Part shown: positions 15,531 to 24,336 of the stretch, one piece after another
Layout of the letters: every line of letters starts with the position of its first letter
Position numbering within the stretch: the first letter of the stretch is position 1
Source: Brooklawnia sp049651565
GTDB lineage: Bacteria; Actinomycetota; Actinomycetes; Propionibacteriales; Propionibacteriaceae
NCBI RefSeq assembly: GCF_049651565.1
Contig: NZ_JBASCI010000156.1
Span: 1 to 25,838 of the forward strand
Length of the DNA: 25,838 bases
Direction of reading: 5' to 3'
Notes under the pieces: generated by a model
Databases searched by the model: none
Seen by the model: the letters and a program-made list of their open reading frames with translations, nothing else
What the model was told of the DNA's origin: nothing
Position numbers and translations under genes: made by a program

Positions 15531-17063
15531 TCAGAATCGGGCGATGAACGAGCCGACGATCGGGTCGAGGACCCAGCCATCGCCCTGCGCCAACTGGATG
15601 CGGACAAACGCCAGGTGGCTGCCGTCCTTCGCGTTGGCGGCGATTATCACGTAGTCGGTGCCGACCCCGCCACAACTCGTCCAGTACTCGTACGACCCGT
15701 CATACAAGGCGTCGCTGTACGGCTGGCGGCTGCCGTCAAGGGTGCAGCCGCTGGCCGGGATGGTGGCAAGCTGGTCGAGCACCGAGTCCGGGGTGTAGTC
15801 GTCCAGCGCGTCCACCGTCGCCGAGACCGACACACCCGAGACCGACCAGGTGTCCCAGTAGCCATTCAGGTCGGGGCATGCGGTGACGTCGTAGAAGGTG
15901 TTACCGATATCGTCGGTGAAGCTCTCGCCCGAGACACCGGTCCACGTCGTCGGCACCTGGACCGAGACGATGCCGGAGTCGTCGCTCACCACCGCCAGCT
16001 CGGTCTCGGCAGCGGCCGACGGGGTCGGTGACGTCGGTTGCGGCATCGAGCTGACCTCGAGGGGACGGCCGTTGAACTGCCCGACATAGGTGCCGCCGTC
16101 GGACGGCCGGAACACCTCGATGGCGAGCGTCGCGTCGGTGCCGTGCGTGCGCAGGATGGAGCAGTAGTCGCCGAGGGTGCCGTCGGTTGCCAGCGTGACG
16201 CCCTCCATCTTGGTGATCACGTCACCGGGCCGGATCCCGGCGGAGTCGGCCGATGACCCGGAGGCGACGCCGGAGACGAAGATGCCTGATCCTGCTTCCT
16301 CGACGAAGGCGCTGCCGTTGATGCCAAGGCTCAGCACATCGGTTCCGGCGGCCAGGTCGCTGAACACCCTGCGGACCTCGTCGCGGTGGATGGCGACGCT
16401 CAGGTCGGTCTGGTCGCTGCCGGCGTAGTTGACACCGACCACCCGGCCGTCCGAGGCGACCAACGGGCCACCGGAGTTGCCGCCGCGGATGCGGGCTTCG
16501 TGCTCGATCGCGTGGTTCACCGATGCCCACTGGGTGTCACTGGCGGTGTCAGGCTTCGACACCACCCCCTTGGTGACGGCATAGCTGCGGTCGCCGACAT
16601 TGGGGAACCCCAGGGCCCACACGTCGAGGGCGCCGGTGATCTCGCCCTCGTACCAGTCGAAGAACGGGAAGTCCTCCCCGTCCAGGTCGATCACGGCCAG
16701 GTCGAGGCATTCAGAGGTGCCGAGGATCCGGGCGTTGTACTGCTTCCCGCCAGCGTCCACCCGCAGGGTTGCAGCGCCGACGACGACATGGTTGTTGGTG
16801 ACCGCGATACCGGTTGGCTCGACAATGAGGCCGGTGCCCCACCAGTCTCCCTCCATGGCGCCGGCGACCGGGTCGACCAGCGAGCCGAGTGCCTCGATCC
16901 GGATGGTCGCGCTCTGGGCGGAGTCGAAGTCGACCGCCGCCGGGCCGGTGGGTGCACCACCCCCGCCGCACGCTGCGAGCCCAAGGGCAAGCGCGATGGT
17001 GACCGTTCCCAACAGCGTCCTGGGGTGCAAACCAGCACCGACCGAATCCGTTGTGCGCGCCAT
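15531..17063 (-). CDS. Secreted trypsin-like/PDZ serine protease, lipoprotein
   Basis: A 510-aa HtrA-like protease anchored outside the cell. Residues 1-32 are a lipoprotein signal peptide ending in the lipobox LAAC, with Cys32 as the lipidated residue. The trypsin fold follows: His92 (VTNNHVV), Asp121 (ECLDLAVIDLD) and Ser197 (IRGGNSGGPLVA). A PDZ domain spans about 240-330 (SGIFVSGVASGSSADSAGIR, PGDVITKMEGV). After a Pro/Thr/Ser-rich linker there is an unassigned C-terminal domain, about 370-510, with four or so Cys and many Tyr/Trp, perhaps for substrate or cell-wall binding. The start ATG 17063 has GGAGGAGGG upstream and gives the signal peptide; the longer open frame to 17342 does not. 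It probably takes part in envelope protein quality control or processing; the substrate is unknown. Confidence 0.92.
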   Translation of the reverse strand: MARTTDSVGAGLHPRTLLGTVTIALALGLAACGGGGAPTGPAAVDFDSAQSATIRIEALGSLVDPVAGAMEGDWWGTGLIVEPTGIAVTNNHVVVGAATLRVDAGGKQYNARILGTSECLDLAVIDLDGEDFPFFDWYEGEITGALDVWALGFPNVGDRSYAVTKGVVSKPDTASDTQWASVNHAIEHEARIRGGNSGGPLVASDGRVVGVNYAGSDQTDLSVAIHRDEVRRVFSDLAAGTDVLSLGINGSAFVEEAGSGIFVSGVASGSSADSAGIRPGDVITKMEGVTLATDGTLGDYCSILRTHGTDATLAIEVFRPSDGGTYVGQFNGRPLEVSSMPQPTSPTPSAAAETELAVVSDDSGIVSVQVPTTWTGVSGESFTDDIGNTFYDVTACPDLNGYWDTWSVSGVSVSATVDALDDYTPDSVLDQLATIPASGCTLDGSRQPYSDALYDGSYEYWTSCGGVGTDYVIIAANAKDGSHLAFVRIQLAQGDGWVLDPIVGSFIARF

Positions 17064-17253
17064 GGGATCCCTCCTCCTGCCAGCCGCGGGCGACCACCCC
17101 CGCAAGGTGAGCCAAAGGGTAGGGTGACAAGGCAGTTCTTCACAAGGGTCGGCAGGCCCGTGAAGCCGATCAGCGGTTACCCCGCTGAGGTGACGCTCGT
17201 GCCTGGCGGTGTGTTTGAAGGGGTGCCACCCCGCGCGGTGGCACTGTGGGAAC

Positions 17254-17534
17254 GTGTGGCGCGGACTGGATCCGGTGACGACGCTGTTGAACCTGGTTGC
17301 GGTGGGTCTGGTGATCCTCATCCCATTCAGCACGCAGGGCATCAGTGACCCGCAGTCCTCCCAGTTGACACGCTGGTCACCCCGGTGGTGTTCCTGGTGT
17401 CGATCCCGATCGGGCTGCTGTTCGGGGCGCAGGCGGCGAAGTTGTCGTGGCTGTCGCTGGTGGTGCTGTCCCCGGTGGTCGGCATCCTCGCGGCCAGAGC
17501 CGCGAAGCGCCTCGAAGCCTCGCCCGAACGGTGA
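17254..17534 (+). pseudogene. Remnant of a TMEM175/DUF1211-like membrane protein
   Basis: Two hydrophobic stretches lie in different frames. The first, from about 17269, reads DPVTTLLNLVAVGLVILIPF and then STQG, resembling the 'NL-x-LLPF-x-T' helix of TMEM175-like (DUF1211) potassium channels. After a frame change near 17365-17370 the sequence reads VDTLVTPVVFLVSIPIGLLF and LSWLSLVVLSPVVGILAARA, ending in TGA at 17532-17534, like the family's last helices. About 50 residues expected between them, and the whole N-terminal half, are missing. It lies 3 bp from the end of the large minus-strand gene. Family assignment is tentative. Confidence 0.5.
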
Positions 17535-17537
17535 GCG

Positions 17538-19995
17538 TCAGAAGACCTCGATGACGTCGTCCAGCAGTTCGCGGACGGTTTGCACGTTGCGATCCTTGCC
17601 GCCCCACCTGCTGAGAAGGTAGGGGTCGCCGGCGATGACGCGCTCGAAGGCGCCGATGACCTGGGCCTTGGTGACCCCTTTGCTGGCGTCGAAGACCCAT
17701 CGGATGTTCTCGGGGCTGAACAGGGCGGTGTCGCGGATCAACTGGTAGCCGACGGTGCCGGGGATAGGTGGTGGACTGGCCAGCCGGGGCGCGGGTCTTG
17801 ATGCGCAGCATGGCCTCGGTCCATGACTTCAGCTCGATCTGGATCGTCGCCCCGGGTCGCAGGTGTTGCCCCTCGCTGTAGACGATGTCCACCCACCGGG
17901 CCACCACCTCGGACCCGGCCCGGGTGTCGTTGATGCTCGCCGGCCACTCGAACCGCAATGCAGCGGGCGGGAGCTTCTTCCCGGTGACGTACTTCATCAG
18001 GTAGCTCGCCCCAACGTATGAGGCCTTGGAAGCCACCCAGCCGGGCTTCCTGGCGCGGGAGTTCCAGTAGGACCGCCTCGCCCAGTTCAACAGCACCTGG
18101 TCGAAGCCCGGGACGGCGTGGTACCCGTTGACGAATGACCGAACCGACGGGCCGGCGCGAGCAAGGCCCGCAGCCAGTTTCGCCAGGTCGTCCGGGTGGA
18201 TGCCGGCGGCCCGGATGGCATCGGGGGAGATCCCACTGATCGCGTCCAGGGCTGCCTGGGTGTACTTGCCCTTCAGGCTGGGGAAGCGGCCCAGGCCGTC
18301 CACCAGGGCGGCCTTCGCCCGGTTGAGTTCCTGGGTGAGCACGGGTGCGCCCTTGACTGCCGCCGGCAGCCTGGCGGCGCGCTTTCCCTGGGCGACAGCT
18401 CCCGATGGCACGACCGGGGGTTCCGGTACGACGATGCCCCTGGCTGCAGTCGCCTGGTCGTCCACGCCTCGCGCAGCCCGGCTGGCGCCGGGCTTGGTCG
18501 CCAGTACCTTCCTGCCGGAGTCGTATTCCGCCCTGGCGACGTCCTCGGTTATCTGCTCCACCTTCGAGGTCTTGAGCCGGGCCACGTTGCCAGCGGCCTC
18601 GATCCCGACCACTTCTGCGGTGATCGCCTGCCAGGTGCGTCGTCCGGCCCGGGCCGCGTCATCGATCTGGGTCGCCAAGGTGAGGCTGTCGCCGAGGCTG
18701 AGCGGGCCCATGTCCTGACCGGCGAAACCGAGTGCGATCTCAGCGCCCACCACGACGTGGGTGTTGATCGTCACCGCGTTGGCCAGGTAGTACGTCCATG
18801 CCGATCGGCCTACCCAGGTGGCGGCCTGGGTGGAAAGCCCGTAGCGGCTCACCGCGAACGACACCTCGTACACCGCCGATCGTCCGGCCGCGAAGAGCCC
18901 GGTGCCCACCCGGGCGGTGGTGGACAGCCCCGCCGACAGGATCCTGGTGCCCACCGGCAGGGCCTTGCCGATCGACATCACCTTCAGCACGCCCAGGATG
19001 CCGAGTGCGATGTCGTAGAGGGGGTCGCGGGTGAAACGGGCATGCACCACCGGCGTCAGCAAGAACGGCACCCCCAGGTAGACGCGATCGTCCGGGCCCA
19101 GGGCGTCGAGAACCGGCAGGCCCCGGTAGACCAGCGCATCTGGCTGGTGGACCGCGAACATCACCAGGCGGCCAGTCCTGCGATGCCTGCGCACGAACGC
19201 GGCCAGTGTGGTCCGGATGTCCTCACCGGTGAAGTCGAGCACCTTGGAGGAGAAGGACAGTGACTTGCCGTCGGGGTAGGACACGGTGGTCTGGTAGCCG
19301 TCGATCTCCACGCTAGCGCCGTAGTCCATCGAATCCTTGCGCCGCCAGGCGGATTCCACGTCGAAGAAGGCGATCCCGGGTTCGAAGTCGTCCACCGGGT
19401 TCAGCGGCAGACCACGCGCCCAGCGCAGCAGGGCCGCGCGCTGGAGGCCCGGCGACGCAGACCTGGCCGCCGACTCTCCCTGTTGGCGCAGGCGCTCCAG
19501 GTACCGGCGTTCCTGCTGAACCACCTGGTCGAGCAGCTGCTCCTCAGTCACTGGCGTCCCGCCAAGCGCGTTGAGTGCGACGAAGTAGTGCCGCATGTAG
19601 GTCCATCGGTCAACCGGGTTGTCGGCGCCGTGGCTGTGGTGGAGCCATCTGCTGAGTGGGACGGCGTTGTTCACCGCTTCGTGGGCAAGGCGGCGCAGTT
19701 CAGGGTCGCCACGGGTCCAGCCGGCGGCCACCCTGGCCGGAAGGTCGTCGGCCGGGGCGGTGGGGCGACGGAAGCCGAGTCTGGCGTCGGTCAGTCGGTT
19801 CAGCATCGCCCGTCGTTCGGCCTGGACACTGGCCAGCGCGGCGTCCCGGGCGCGCTGTTCGTCGCCGAGTTCGTAGATCCACTGCATGAACAGCTCGAGG
19901 ACCTCGCCGAACGGCGTGCCGGCCTTGATGGTGCGGTCTCGGCGCTTGACCCAGGCGTGGAAACGCGGGTCGTCGATCTGCGGGTGGCCGGCCAT
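17538..19995 (-). CDS. Large protein of unknown function with a PD-(D/E)XK-like C-terminus, frameshifted
   Basis: ATG 19995 directly follows the TAA of the upstream gene (TAAATG). Intact, it would encode 818 aa. Residues about 1-190 are charged and helical. About 225-330 holds a mixed alpha/beta region (VEIDGYQTTVSYPDGKSLSF, GRLVMFAVHQPDALVYRG). About 330-450 has several moderately hydrophobic segments (YDIALGILGVLKVMSIGKAL, YYLANAVTINTHVVVGAEIA). Then come an Ala/Pro-rich linker and a C-terminal domain with ARWVDIVYSEG and IQIELKSWTEAM: Asp703, 17 residues, then Glu721-x-Lys723, the spacing of PD-(D/E)XK nucleases. An extra C in the CCCC run at 17760-17763 breaks the frame; with one C removed it continues as STTYPGTVGYQLIRD and ends at 17538 (ELLDDVIEVF). 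No family is recognised. The layout resembles large secreted toxins, but that is inference. Confidence 0.72.
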
Positions 19996-22900
19996 TTATG
20001 TGTCGATCACTGGGTTGGCGGCGTCGCGCTCCCTGATGACCACCTTCTCGGTATCGGGATCATCGAACTGGTCGCTGATGATCCGGGCGGCGAGCCGTAG
20101 CTGCTCGATGCGGTTTGTGACGCTGGTGAGCGCGACCTGCGAGACGTCAAGGGCCCGGTGGGCCAGCTTGAAGTCCTCCAGGACGGCGTGGCTGCCCGGC
20201 AGCGCCTCCATGAACAACGAACCGGTCGGGATGACGATCTCCTGGGAGTCCGGCTGGGGGTCCAGGACGCGGGCCAGGGAAGCCTCGTCGATCCTCGGCT
20301 TGGGGGCCTGGTACTCGGCCGGCGAGAGGTTCTCCTTCAGGCCGCAGACCAGGCGCTCAACCTCGTCCAGACTCATCGCCCCACCGGCATCGGGGTCGGC
20401 GACCCCGGTCACCGACGATGAGAACGGGGCCATCAGGAAGGTGACCAGGGGGTCCCAGCGGGTCAGTTCGAAGACGACCGCGTTGCCGACGTAGCCGAGA
20501 GGCTTGGCGAGGTTGGCGACGTCGCCAAGCTTCTCCTCGCCGTCCACACTGAGGGTCGCCGTCGCCCTGACCTCGAGTGGCGCGTTGAAGGTTGGCGCTC
20601 GCCGCGGCCGGTCGGTCTGCGCGAGCTGGTAACGCACCCGCCCCTGCACCTTCGGAACCCTGGTGTCGCGCAACCGGAGGAACTGCTGGTCGCGAACCTC
20701 GTGGTCGAGGATCGCCTGGAGGTAGTAGAGGATGTTCTCCTTCAGGTGGATGAGCAGGCGCTCGACCTGAACCGCCTCCAGCGCGTACTGGACGAACGCC
20801 GTGGTGTAAGTCTCGGCTGCGGTCTGCAGCTGGGTCGCCTCCCTTTGCAGTTCGCCTTCGGTGGCCTGGATTGCTTCCTTGCGTCGCGCGACCTGCTGCG
20901 CGACGTCATCACCGAAAACCTCCCGGACCCGGGCCTCGTCCTCGCGCCAGTCGGGATACTTCTCGTCGTAGACGCGGACCTTGAACTGCTCGAAGATGTT
21001 CCGGGGATCCGGCAGCAGGTCATCGGATCGAAGCACGAACAGCTGCCGTTCCAGGCCGGCGACAACCGCGGCCTGCCGATCCAGCGCGGCCGACAGTTCC
21101 TTGGCCTTGCCGAGGTCGGCCACCAGCTTGCCGGAGACCACGTAGTCGATCGCGGCATGGAAGGTTGCATCGAGGAGCACCCGACGAAGGATCCAGTCGT
21201 ATCGGGTCACCCACACCTCGTCGATCTCCGATGGATCAGGGACGTCCTGCGCGACCAGGATCGCCGGCGTCACCCGACGCAGCCGCTCACTGACGTTGAA
21301 CGCGTTGCGAAGTTCGTAGAACAGGTAGGTGATCACGAGGGCGTCGTTGTCATTGCGGATCTCGCTGGTCTCCTCGAACTCCGTCTCCTCACCGGTCGTC
21401 AACGTCACCTCCACCGACGAGGTCCGCTTGAGGGTCTCGGCCTGCTTGCGGATCTCCTCACGGAAGGACTCCTTGGTCGATTCGGTGGATCTCTCGGCGC
21501 TGACGTTCCACACGCTGGTCGTCGACGAACTTGCTGCGCCGGGCACGCCGGCCCCGGTTTCACTGGTCAGGCTGAACGACGTAGCCAGCTTGGCGTTGCG
21601 CACGATCTTGGCGATGTCGCGCTGGGTGTCCTGTGCTTCGGAACTGTAGGTCGACTCGCTCGCCTCCGCCCGCTTGTCGGTGTAGGTCCGGCTCGACTTG
21701 CGCTTGGCCGTGTAGCGGACCGACGACTTGGGCGCGAGCGGGATGGTCTTGACCAGTTCGCCGGCCTGGTAGCCCTTGGGACGCCACTGCTGCTCGAACT
21801 CCAGCAGCAGCCCGTAGGTGCACGTCCGGCCGTTGCGATCCACCGCGAAGGCGGTGAATCCGTAGTCCTCTCGCCGGATTCGGCGGAGTCGCTCGAGGAA
21901 CAACCGAAGATCCGCCAGGCGGTCGACGTGGTAGGGCTCTCGGGAACCCGTCGGATCTCCACGGTGATCCCGGACGCGGCCGCGACCGCTGCTCGTAGTC
22001 CCCCTGGCGCTGCCGCCGAACAGCTCGCCGACAGCCCCGGCCGCGCCGCCGATCGCGTCGACAGCTGCGTCGATCGGGTTGGGAAGCCCGAGCATCGCCA
22101 TCACCCGCGGAGGCCCCTGCGCGGGCTGCACTGGGTCGGCGGCCACCAAAGTCCGGGCCTCAACCTCGATCGCGTCCAGGAGGTCCTTGCCGGTGCGCGG
22201 CTGCGCGACCTTCCCGCCGAGGCCCTCCACCGCGATCACCGCGTCGGCGAAGTCGTTCACCACACCGAAGTCCGGGAAATGCGCCACCAGCAGATCGGAG
22301 GCGAGGTAGAGCCGCTCGAAAGTGAAGGTCGAGGTCCGATCCGCCGGTCCTTCGGCGAGCGTGAGCGCGCGCAACGCCTGTCCCAACTCGGTCGCCGACG
22401 CTCGGGATTCCAGTTGCGCCCCGGCGACGGCTGCCTCACTGTCCTCGAGCAACCGGAGGAGCGCGGCCTTCACGTCCGACAGCGTCGCCTCCTGCGGCGA
22501 TGGCGCCGGTGCTCCGCCGCCACCTCCGCCACCCCCGCCGGAGCCGCCGTCCGGCTGGCAGCGAGCATCGGGCGGGACGCGGGTGCGGCGAGCCACCTCG
22601 ACGCTGTCCCGCCGATACCTGGCCGGGGCCCCGTCAGTGTGCGAGGGCCCGAAGAGCAGCTGCTCGATGTCGGCCTGGCTGACCGAGGGGAGCGGGGCAC
22701 CATTGGTGTCGAGGAGCCTGCCGACGTCAGCGTCGGTGACGTCGACAATGGCCCGCGTCGACACCTGGTTTGCCCGCCGGCGCAGAACGTCGTCGAGCAG
22801 GGCTCTGGTATGGCTGCGAACATCCTCGTCGAGCCCAAGCACCTCGGGTGGATAGGTACCGTCCGCCAACCGCCGGGAACCGAAGGCCCGCTCGAACAGC

Positions 22901-23442
22901 GTCGTCCTGATCGCGGACTCGATCGCTTCCCGCCTGGGTCTCAGCTCGTCGGCGAGGTGGCCGCGGATCTCGGCGACCCCGGCCACGACATCGGCTGCCG
23001 CGTCCGCCCGGACAGCTGCCGTCGCCACCGCCGCCGTCGGTGCGTCAGGTGCCACCGCGGCGGGAAGCGGGGAGGCCGGGACGACGCGCAGGTCGTCGGC
23101 GGGCAACGCAATGAGGTATGCCTGCCGGCCCTGCTGCACCTGCCTGACCCGGGGCACGAGGTGCAGGACGCCGTCGCCGGTGTCCCCGGGCCCGTCGGGA
23201 GCCAGGACGGCCAGGCCGACGGGCACGGTCGCGCCAGGTGCAGTGTCGAAGGCAATTGTGAACCCGCCGGTGCTGTCGGTGATGTCCGACCCCAGGCTCG
23301 GCTGGGCCAGTAGGATCGCCCAGTCCCGGGTTCCCAACAGGCGGGCCGAATCGGCGCCCGACATGTCGAATGCCTCGACAACAACACCCGCGGCCGGTGA
23401 ACCAGTATTCTCGACCACTACCCGTCCGTGCAGTTCAATCAT
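19996..23442 (-). CDS. Very large protein of unknown function (1148 aa), first gene of a two-gene unit
   Basis: The start ATG 23442 has GGGAGG 5 nt upstream. There is no signal peptide. Residues about 1-115 look like a carboxypeptidase-regulatory/transthyretin-type beta-sandwich (LHGRVVVENTGSPAAGVVVE, DSTGGFTIAFDT). About 150-290 is helical. Near residue 300 is a run of nine glycines with an Ala/Pro/Ser tail, a flexible hinge. About 540-700 is Ser/Thr/Glu/Lys-rich (YTAKRKSSRTYTDKRAEASE, VEVTLTTGEETEFEETSEIR), then NDNDALVITYLFYELRNAF. About 790-900 is predicted coiled coil (RRKEAIQATEGELQREATQL). The last 200 residues are beta-rich and end with GSLFMEALPGSHAVLEDFK and a helix. I do not recognise the family. 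It is cotranscribed and probably translationally coupled with the next gene, suggesting that the two proteins act together. Confidence 0.85.
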   Translation of the reverse strand: MIELHGRVVVENTGSPAAGVVVEAFDMSGADSARLLGTRDWAILLAQPSLGSDITDSTGGFTIAFDTAPGATVPVGLAVLAPDGPGDTGDGVLHLVPRVRQVQQGRQAYLIALPADDLRVVPASPLPAAVAPDAPTAAVATAAVRADAAADVVAGVAEIRGHLADELRPRREAIESAIRTTLFERAFGSRRLADGTYPPEVLGLDEDVRSHTRALLDDVLRRRANQVSTRAIVDVTDADVGRLLDTNGAPLPSVSQADIEQLLFGPSHTDGAPARYRRDSVEVARRTRVPPDARCQPDGGSGGGGGGGGGAPAPSPQEATLSDVKAALLRLLEDSEAAVAGAQLESRASATELGQALRALTLAEGPADRTSTFTFERLYLASDLLVAHFPDFGVVNDFADAVIAVEGLGGKVAQPRTGKDLLDAIEVEARTLVAADPVQPAQGPPRVMAMLGLPNPIDAAVDAIGGAAGAVGELFGGSARGTTSSGRGRVRDHRGDPTGSREPYHVDRLADLRLFLERLRRIRREDYGFTAFAVDRNGRTCTYGLLLEFEQQWRPKGYQAGELVKTIPLAPKSSVRYTAKRKSSRTYTDKRAEASESTYSSEAQDTQRDIAKIVRNAKLATSFSLTSETGAGVPGAASSSTTSVWNVSAERSTESTKESFREEIRKQAETLKRTSSVEVTLTTGEETEFEETSEIRNDNDALVITYLFYELRNAFNVSERLRRVTPAILVAQDVPDPSEIDEVWVTRYDWILRRVLLDATFHAAIDYVVSGKLVADLGKAKELSAALDRQAAVVAGLERQLFVLRSDDLLPDPRNIFEQFKVRVYDEKYPDWREDEARVREVFGDDVAQQVARRKEAIQATEGELQREATQLQTAAETYTTAFVQYALEAVQVERLLIHLKENILYYLQAILDHEVRDQQFLRLRDTRVPKVQGRVRYQLAQTDRPRRAPTFNAPLEVRATATLSVDGEEKLGDVANLAKPLGYVGNAVVFELTRWDPLVTFLMAPFSSSVTGVADPDAGGAMSLDEVERLVCGLKENLSPAEYQAPKPRIDEASLARVLDPQPDSQEIVIPTGSLFMEALPGSHAVLEDFKLAHRALDVSQVALTSVTNRIEQLRLAARIISDQFDDPDTEKVVIRERDAANPVIDT

Positions 23443-23550
23443 GATGGCCTCCCACGGTCGGCGCCTGAGATCAGAATGACACCGCCGCCCCGGAGGCGAT
23501 AGATGCCGCAAGCCCCATCGGCGGCTTCTTCGCAGGGTTTTCGAGCAGTC

Positions 23551-23937
23551 TCAGGTGCGGGCCTTCGCCCCGTGTTCAGCCCCGTCGAGCACTCCGGGAG
23601 CGACGGCCGCCCGCACCAACTCGGCGTGACGCTTCAGCCGCGAGGTGTACCAGGCGCGCAGACCCGGAGGCACCTGCTGGCTGGCCATCTGCGGCAGGGC
23701 TGTCAGGAACGTCGTCGCGGTCGGGACCAGCGCGATACCTGCCGAGGCCATCTCGGGTAGGACGTCCTGCGGCAGGTGCATGCCGTGCTCGATCGAGTCA
23801 GCACCGGCCCGGACGGCGGCCTGCCCGCCCTGAGCCGACGGTGCATGGACGGCCACCCGGCCGCCAACATGCCCGCCACGGCGATCGGCAGTCCGCCTCC
23901 ACCACCCGGAGGTGATCGCAGTGCCGGCCGAACCACG
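23551..23937 (-). pseudogene. Remnant of an imidazolonepropionase-like amidohydrolase
   Basis: The frame ending in TGA at 23551 reads RVAVHAPSAQGGQAAVRAG, then ADSIEHGMHLPQDVLPEMAS and LVPTATTFLTALP, a clear match in style to the middle of metal-dependent amidohydrolases, with the metal-ligand-type His of VHA and the EHG motif. The N-terminal barrel strands with HxH and the C-terminal Asp region (GTDAG) are missing, and no start codon with a ribosome site exists. The frame upstream (AGTAITSG) may be a further piece after an internal deletion. It lies between the large unknown gene pair and the tRNA gene. Confidence 0.55.
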
Positions 23938-24070
23938 ACGGCAGCCGGGTCGAGCGTCGTTTCGGGGTCAGTGTTCGACGTGGCGGGGTGTTGATACTGC
24001 GAACATCACGCGCGGCGTGGAACTGGCAACGACCCTGGCCTGGAGCATTCGGCACAGCTCGCCAGGCGGT

Positions 24071-24100
24071 TTCGAGATCCCGCGCCGTCGGTGCTATTGT
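24071..24100 (+). promoter_or_regulatory. Possible promoter of tRNA-Leu
   Basis: TTCGAG at 24071-24076 and TATTGT at 24095-24100, 18 bp apart, lie 33 bp before the tRNA. The -35 box is a poor match; position and the AT-rich -10 are the main support. Between 23938 and 24070 I see nothing else. Confidence 0.35.
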
Positions 24101-24133
24101 GTCTAGGCGCTCAGCGAAAGCCGAGCGTCACCT

Positions 24134-24219
24134 GTCCGGGTGGCGGAATTGGTAGACGCGCTAGCTTGAGGTGCTAGTGCCCGTTCAAGGGCATGGAGGT
24201 TCAAGTCCTCTCTCGGACA
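24134..24219 (+). tRNA. tRNA-Leu (anticodon GAG)
   Basis: An 86-nt class II tRNA. The acceptor stem GTCCGGG at 24134-24140 pairs with CTCGGAC at 24212-24218, with discriminator A at 24219. The anticodon arm is CTAGC, loop TTGAGGT, GCTAG, giving anticodon GAG, which reads CUC and CUU. A long variable arm (TGCCCGTTCAAGGGCA) marks it as leucine type, and the T-arm has GGTTCAAGTCC. CCA is not encoded. Its 3' end is a likely integration site, since a tyrosine recombinase gene follows 225 bp downstream. Confidence 0.95.
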
Positions 24220-24253
24220 CAAAGATGTATGGTCGTCTGACTACATCAAATCC

Positions 24254-24285
24254 CCTCTGACAAGGACTTCGGTCCTTGTCGGAGG
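24254..24285. terminator. 14-bp hairpin with TTCG tetraloop after tRNA-Leu
   Basis: CCTCTGACAAGGAC at 24254-24267 pairs with GTCCTTGTCGGAGG at 24272-24285 (one T-G wobble) around TTCG. No T-run follows, so it may be a terminator for the tRNA, a recombination-site hairpin, or both. Confidence 0.5.
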
Positions 24286-24336
24286 TGGACTCTCATGGAC
24301 ACAGATGGACACGAGTGGGTGTTCATTCCCCACATA

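Noticed and set aside
17064..17342. N-terminal extension of the secreted protease frame
   Set aside because: The lipoprotein signal peptide and ribosome site fix the start at 17063.
17377..17537. Unshifted C-terminal tail of the large minus-strand gene
   Set aside because: After the homopolymer the unshifted frame is Arg/Pro/Thr-rich noise antisense to the DUF1211 remnant; the shifted frame is protein-like.
22500..22560. Simple repeat as a regulatory or structural element
   Set aside because: The CCG/CCA-rich run is simply the codons for the nine-glycine hinge of the 1148-aa protein.
20701..23313. 870-codon open frame on the plus strand
   Set aside because: It is exactly antisense to the 1148-aa gene, rich in Arg, Gly, His and Pro as expected from high-GC shadows, and has no ribosome site.
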